Shown one piece after another: positions 6,037-8,807 of a stretch of 8,807 nt of DNA; position 1 is the stretch's first letter; every line of letters begins with the position of its first letter. The stretch covers positions 1-8,807 of the forward strand of contig CAYSCH010000391.1 in NCBI GenBank assembly GCA_964429355.1. The letters run 5' to 3'. This DNA comes from JAAYAY01 sp964429355. GTDB lineage: Bacteria > Planctomycetota > Planctomycetia > Pirellulales > Thermoguttaceae. Both the position numbers and the translations under genes were made by a program. The notes under the pieces are model-generated. The model was not told where the DNA came from. It saw nothing but the letters and a program-made list of their open reading frames with translations, and ran no database searches.

Positions 6037-6749
6037 CCTTCAGGCAGATAGAGCAGGCGCCCACAGGCCAGGCAGGTGACCGGTTTGCCCATCATTAGTT
6101 CGTTGATGCGGTTGAGGGGCAGTTGCCGGTTGCAGCCGCTGCAATAGTGGCCTTCGACGAGGGCGAGGGCGTCTTCGCCCCGACTGCGAACCAGCCGATT
6201 GTAGAACTCCTTGAATTCTGTCGGCAGGCCGCGTTCGACTTCTTTCATCTCGGCCTGGAGCCGTTCGACGTCGGCCAGAATGCCCGGCTCCTCCTTGGCG
6301 ATCGTGGTCTTGGCCTTTTCGGCGTCGTCCTTGCTCTTGGCCAGGGCCTGTTCGGCAGCCGCGACGGTGCTGGCCGCCTGATCGACCTTTTCCATTCCTT
6401 CGAGGATTTCGTCGGCAAGCACACTGTTGGCCATGGTGTCGGCAGCAATCTGATCCTTCAGGGCCTGGTACTCGCGATTGTCGGCAGCCTGGATGAGTTG
6501 GATTTCCCGTTTCTTGACGGCTGCCTCATTCGTGTTGAGCTGCAACTGTTTTCTGTCGACGAACACGCGAAGTTTCTGATGTTCGGCCTTTGCATCTTCG
6601 TGGGCTTTTTGAAGCTTGGCAACGGAAGCTTTGTGGGCGTTGATCAATCGCGGGCCACGGGCGAGCCGATTCTTCAGATCGTTGAGCTGGCGATGAATCC
6701 GATGAAGTGTCCGCAGGGCTTCAGTAATTTCGTTGGTGTGCGATAGCAT
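6024..6749 (-). CDS. C4-type zinc-ribbon coiled-coil protein (CT398/HP0958-like)
   Basis: A 241-residue cytoplasmic protein of the widespread zf-RING_7 family (CT398/HP0958 type). Residues about 5-175 form a long heptad-rich helical hairpin, with the family hallmark NREYQAL at 91-97 near the turn. The C-terminal zinc ribbon contributes four cysteines as C203-x2-C206 and C226-x2-C229, then ends LYLPEGYTF. Length and layout are standard for the family. The Helicobacter member HP0958 acts as a chaperone for the flagellar sigma factor RpoN and binds flagellin mRNA; the Chlamydia member CT398 binds sigma54. The role outside those groups is not settled, and a nucleic-acid or sigma-factor adaptor function is only an inference here. 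It lies downstream of rpoD on the same strand but after a strong terminator, so it is probably transcribed separately. ATG 6749 is the only good start; the Shine-Dalgarno (GTGAG, 9 bases upstream) is weak. Confidence 0.92.
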   Translation of the reverse strand: MLSHTNEITEALRTLHRIHRQLNDLKNRLARGPRLINAHKASVAKLQKAHEDAKAEHQKLRVFVDRKQLQLNTNEAAVKKREIQLIQAADNREYQALKDQIAADTMANSVLADEILEGMEKVDQAASTVAAAEQALAKSKDDAEKAKTTIAKEEPGILADVERLQAEMKEVERGLPTEFKEFYNRLVRSRGEDALALVEGHYCSGCNRQLPLNRINELMMGKPVTCLACGRLLYLPEGYTF

Positions 6750-6860
6750 TTTGTGTCAACTCACTTGCGTCATGAAACGGGATTGTGCGTGTCGGTCGGG
6801 CTGTTCCGGACTGCCGCTGCGTCCGACTCTGGCTGTGTCTGATGCACTCATTTTACCGAA

Positions 6861-6880
6861 GCCAGGCATAGCCTGACCTA
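6861..6880. repeat. Small palindrome between rpoD terminator and zinc-ribbon gene
   Basis: CAGGC (6863-6867) and GCCTG (6871-6875) form a five-base stem around ATA; read on the minus strand the element is TAGGTCAGGCTATGCCTGGC. It resembles short dispersed intergenic palindromes, but only one copy is in the window. A TAAAAT hexamer 10 bases further along the minus strand could be a -10 box for the zinc-ribbon gene, although no good -35 accompanies it. The remainder of 6750-6907 shows nothing else I can support. Confidence 0.4.
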
Positions 6881-6907
6881 CGTCTGCGACAGATCGTTTG
6901 GGGCAAC

Positions 6908-6939
6908 AAAAAAAGCCGCCGGCTGTTTGGCCGGCGGCT
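6908..6939 (-). terminator. Intrinsic terminator of rpoD
   Basis: On the minus strand AGCCGCCGGC pairs perfectly with GCCGGCGGCT (10 base pairs, six-base loop CAAACA) and is followed immediately by seven T. It begins 12 bases after the rpoD stop. This is a textbook rho-independent terminator and separates rpoD from the zinc-ribbon gene. Confidence 0.93.
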
Positions 6940-6951
6940 GGACGGTTCGCG

Positions 6952-8637
<1,686 letters not shown>

Positions 8638-8643
8638 CCTATA

Positions 8644-8649
8644 CTCCTT
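8644..8649 (-). promoter_or_regulatory. Strong Shine-Dalgarno deciding the rpoD GTG start
   Basis: AAGGAG on the minus strand lies 6 bases before GTG 8637. It is the best ribosome binding site in the window and marks a GTG start at the first residue of the region 1.1 sequence. Confidence 0.85.
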
Positions 8650-8718
8650 CCACGCCTTCAATGGCGCGCTGGATCCATCACTTGGAGATCGCCAAGAGCC
8701 GTTATGCCGCTTGCGGGG

Positions 8719-8769
8719 GCAGCCGGCTGCGCGATCAGCCCGAAACAGGGCCCTCACCCATCCGTGGGT
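8719..8769. other. rpoD upstream region with two small palindromes
   Basis: Upstream of rpoD, 8719-8730 is the perfect 12-base palindrome GCAGCCGGCTGC, and ACCCA (8756-8760) pairs with TGGGT (8765-8769) around TCCG. No convincing -35/-10 pair was found for rpoD, so its promoter is probably beyond the right edge or in a less obvious form. A minus-strand frame open from the edge to a stop at 8735-8737 could be the tail of an upstream gene, but it is too short to identify. Confidence 0.35.
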
Positions 8770-8807
8770 TTGGAAATGCCGTGCCGGGCTCGCTGTTTGT
8801 TGAGCAT

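Noticed and set aside
6752..6757. TTGACA on the minus strand as a -35 box
   Set aside because: It is only a few bases before the ATG of the zinc-ribbon gene, and no -10 hexamer follows at the right distance.
8638..8757. N-terminal extension of RpoD to 8757
   Set aside because: The strong AAGGAG before GTG 8637 and the start of region 1.1 there mark the real beginning; the extension is rich in Arg, Gly and Ser and unlike RpoD.
8754..8807. 17-codon minus-strand frame starting at the right edge (ATG 8807)
   Set aside because: It is too short, lies at the window edge and has no visible ribosome site.

Overview
The window is GC-rich bacterial DNA with long secreted carbohydrate-active enzymes on one side and housekeeping genes on the other. 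The combination of large exported glycosidases carrying accessory beta-domains, a region-1.1-containing RpoD, a coiled-coil C4 zinc-ribbon protein and small palindromes between genes suggests a heterotrophic polysaccharide degrader, most likely of the Planctomycetota (Phycisphaerae-like) or the wider PVC group. This placement is an inference from gene style; no marker was searched.

Layout. Positions 1-133 are a pure G-rich heptamer tandem array that runs off the left edge. It is followed by a two-gene plus-strand operon: a secreted GH43-family glycosidase (216-2333) with a C-terminal beta-trefoil, and 13 bases later a secreted GH99-like/WbsX-type enzyme (2347-4005) with a C-terminal carbohydrate-binding-like beta-sandwich. 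A convergent minus-strand gene (4138-5235) encodes a short, divergent secreted GH29-like alpha-L-fucosidase. It has its own good sigma70-type promoter and Shine-Dalgarno. The convergent gap holds three copies of one 7-mer arranged so that two hairpins are mutually exclusive.

Divergent from the fucosidase gene is an unrecognised 121-codon gene (5469-5834), ending in a hairpin and followed by a short stretch with weak coding character in another frame. The right part is housekeeping and all on the minus strand: rpoD (6952-8637, GTG start behind a strong AAGGAG), its intrinsic terminator (6908-6939), and a C4-type zinc-ribbon coiled-coil protein (6024-6749).

How they work together. The three glycosidases all carry export signals and probably act on one complex, possibly fucose- and pentose-containing, polysaccharide outside the cytoplasm. 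No transporter, sulfatase or regulator lies within the window, so the substrate cannot be fixed. The zinc-ribbon protein and RpoD belong to core cell function and are probably neighbours of the sugar cluster by position only. I did not find a CRISPR array, transposase, tRNA, rRNA or a recognised defence system.
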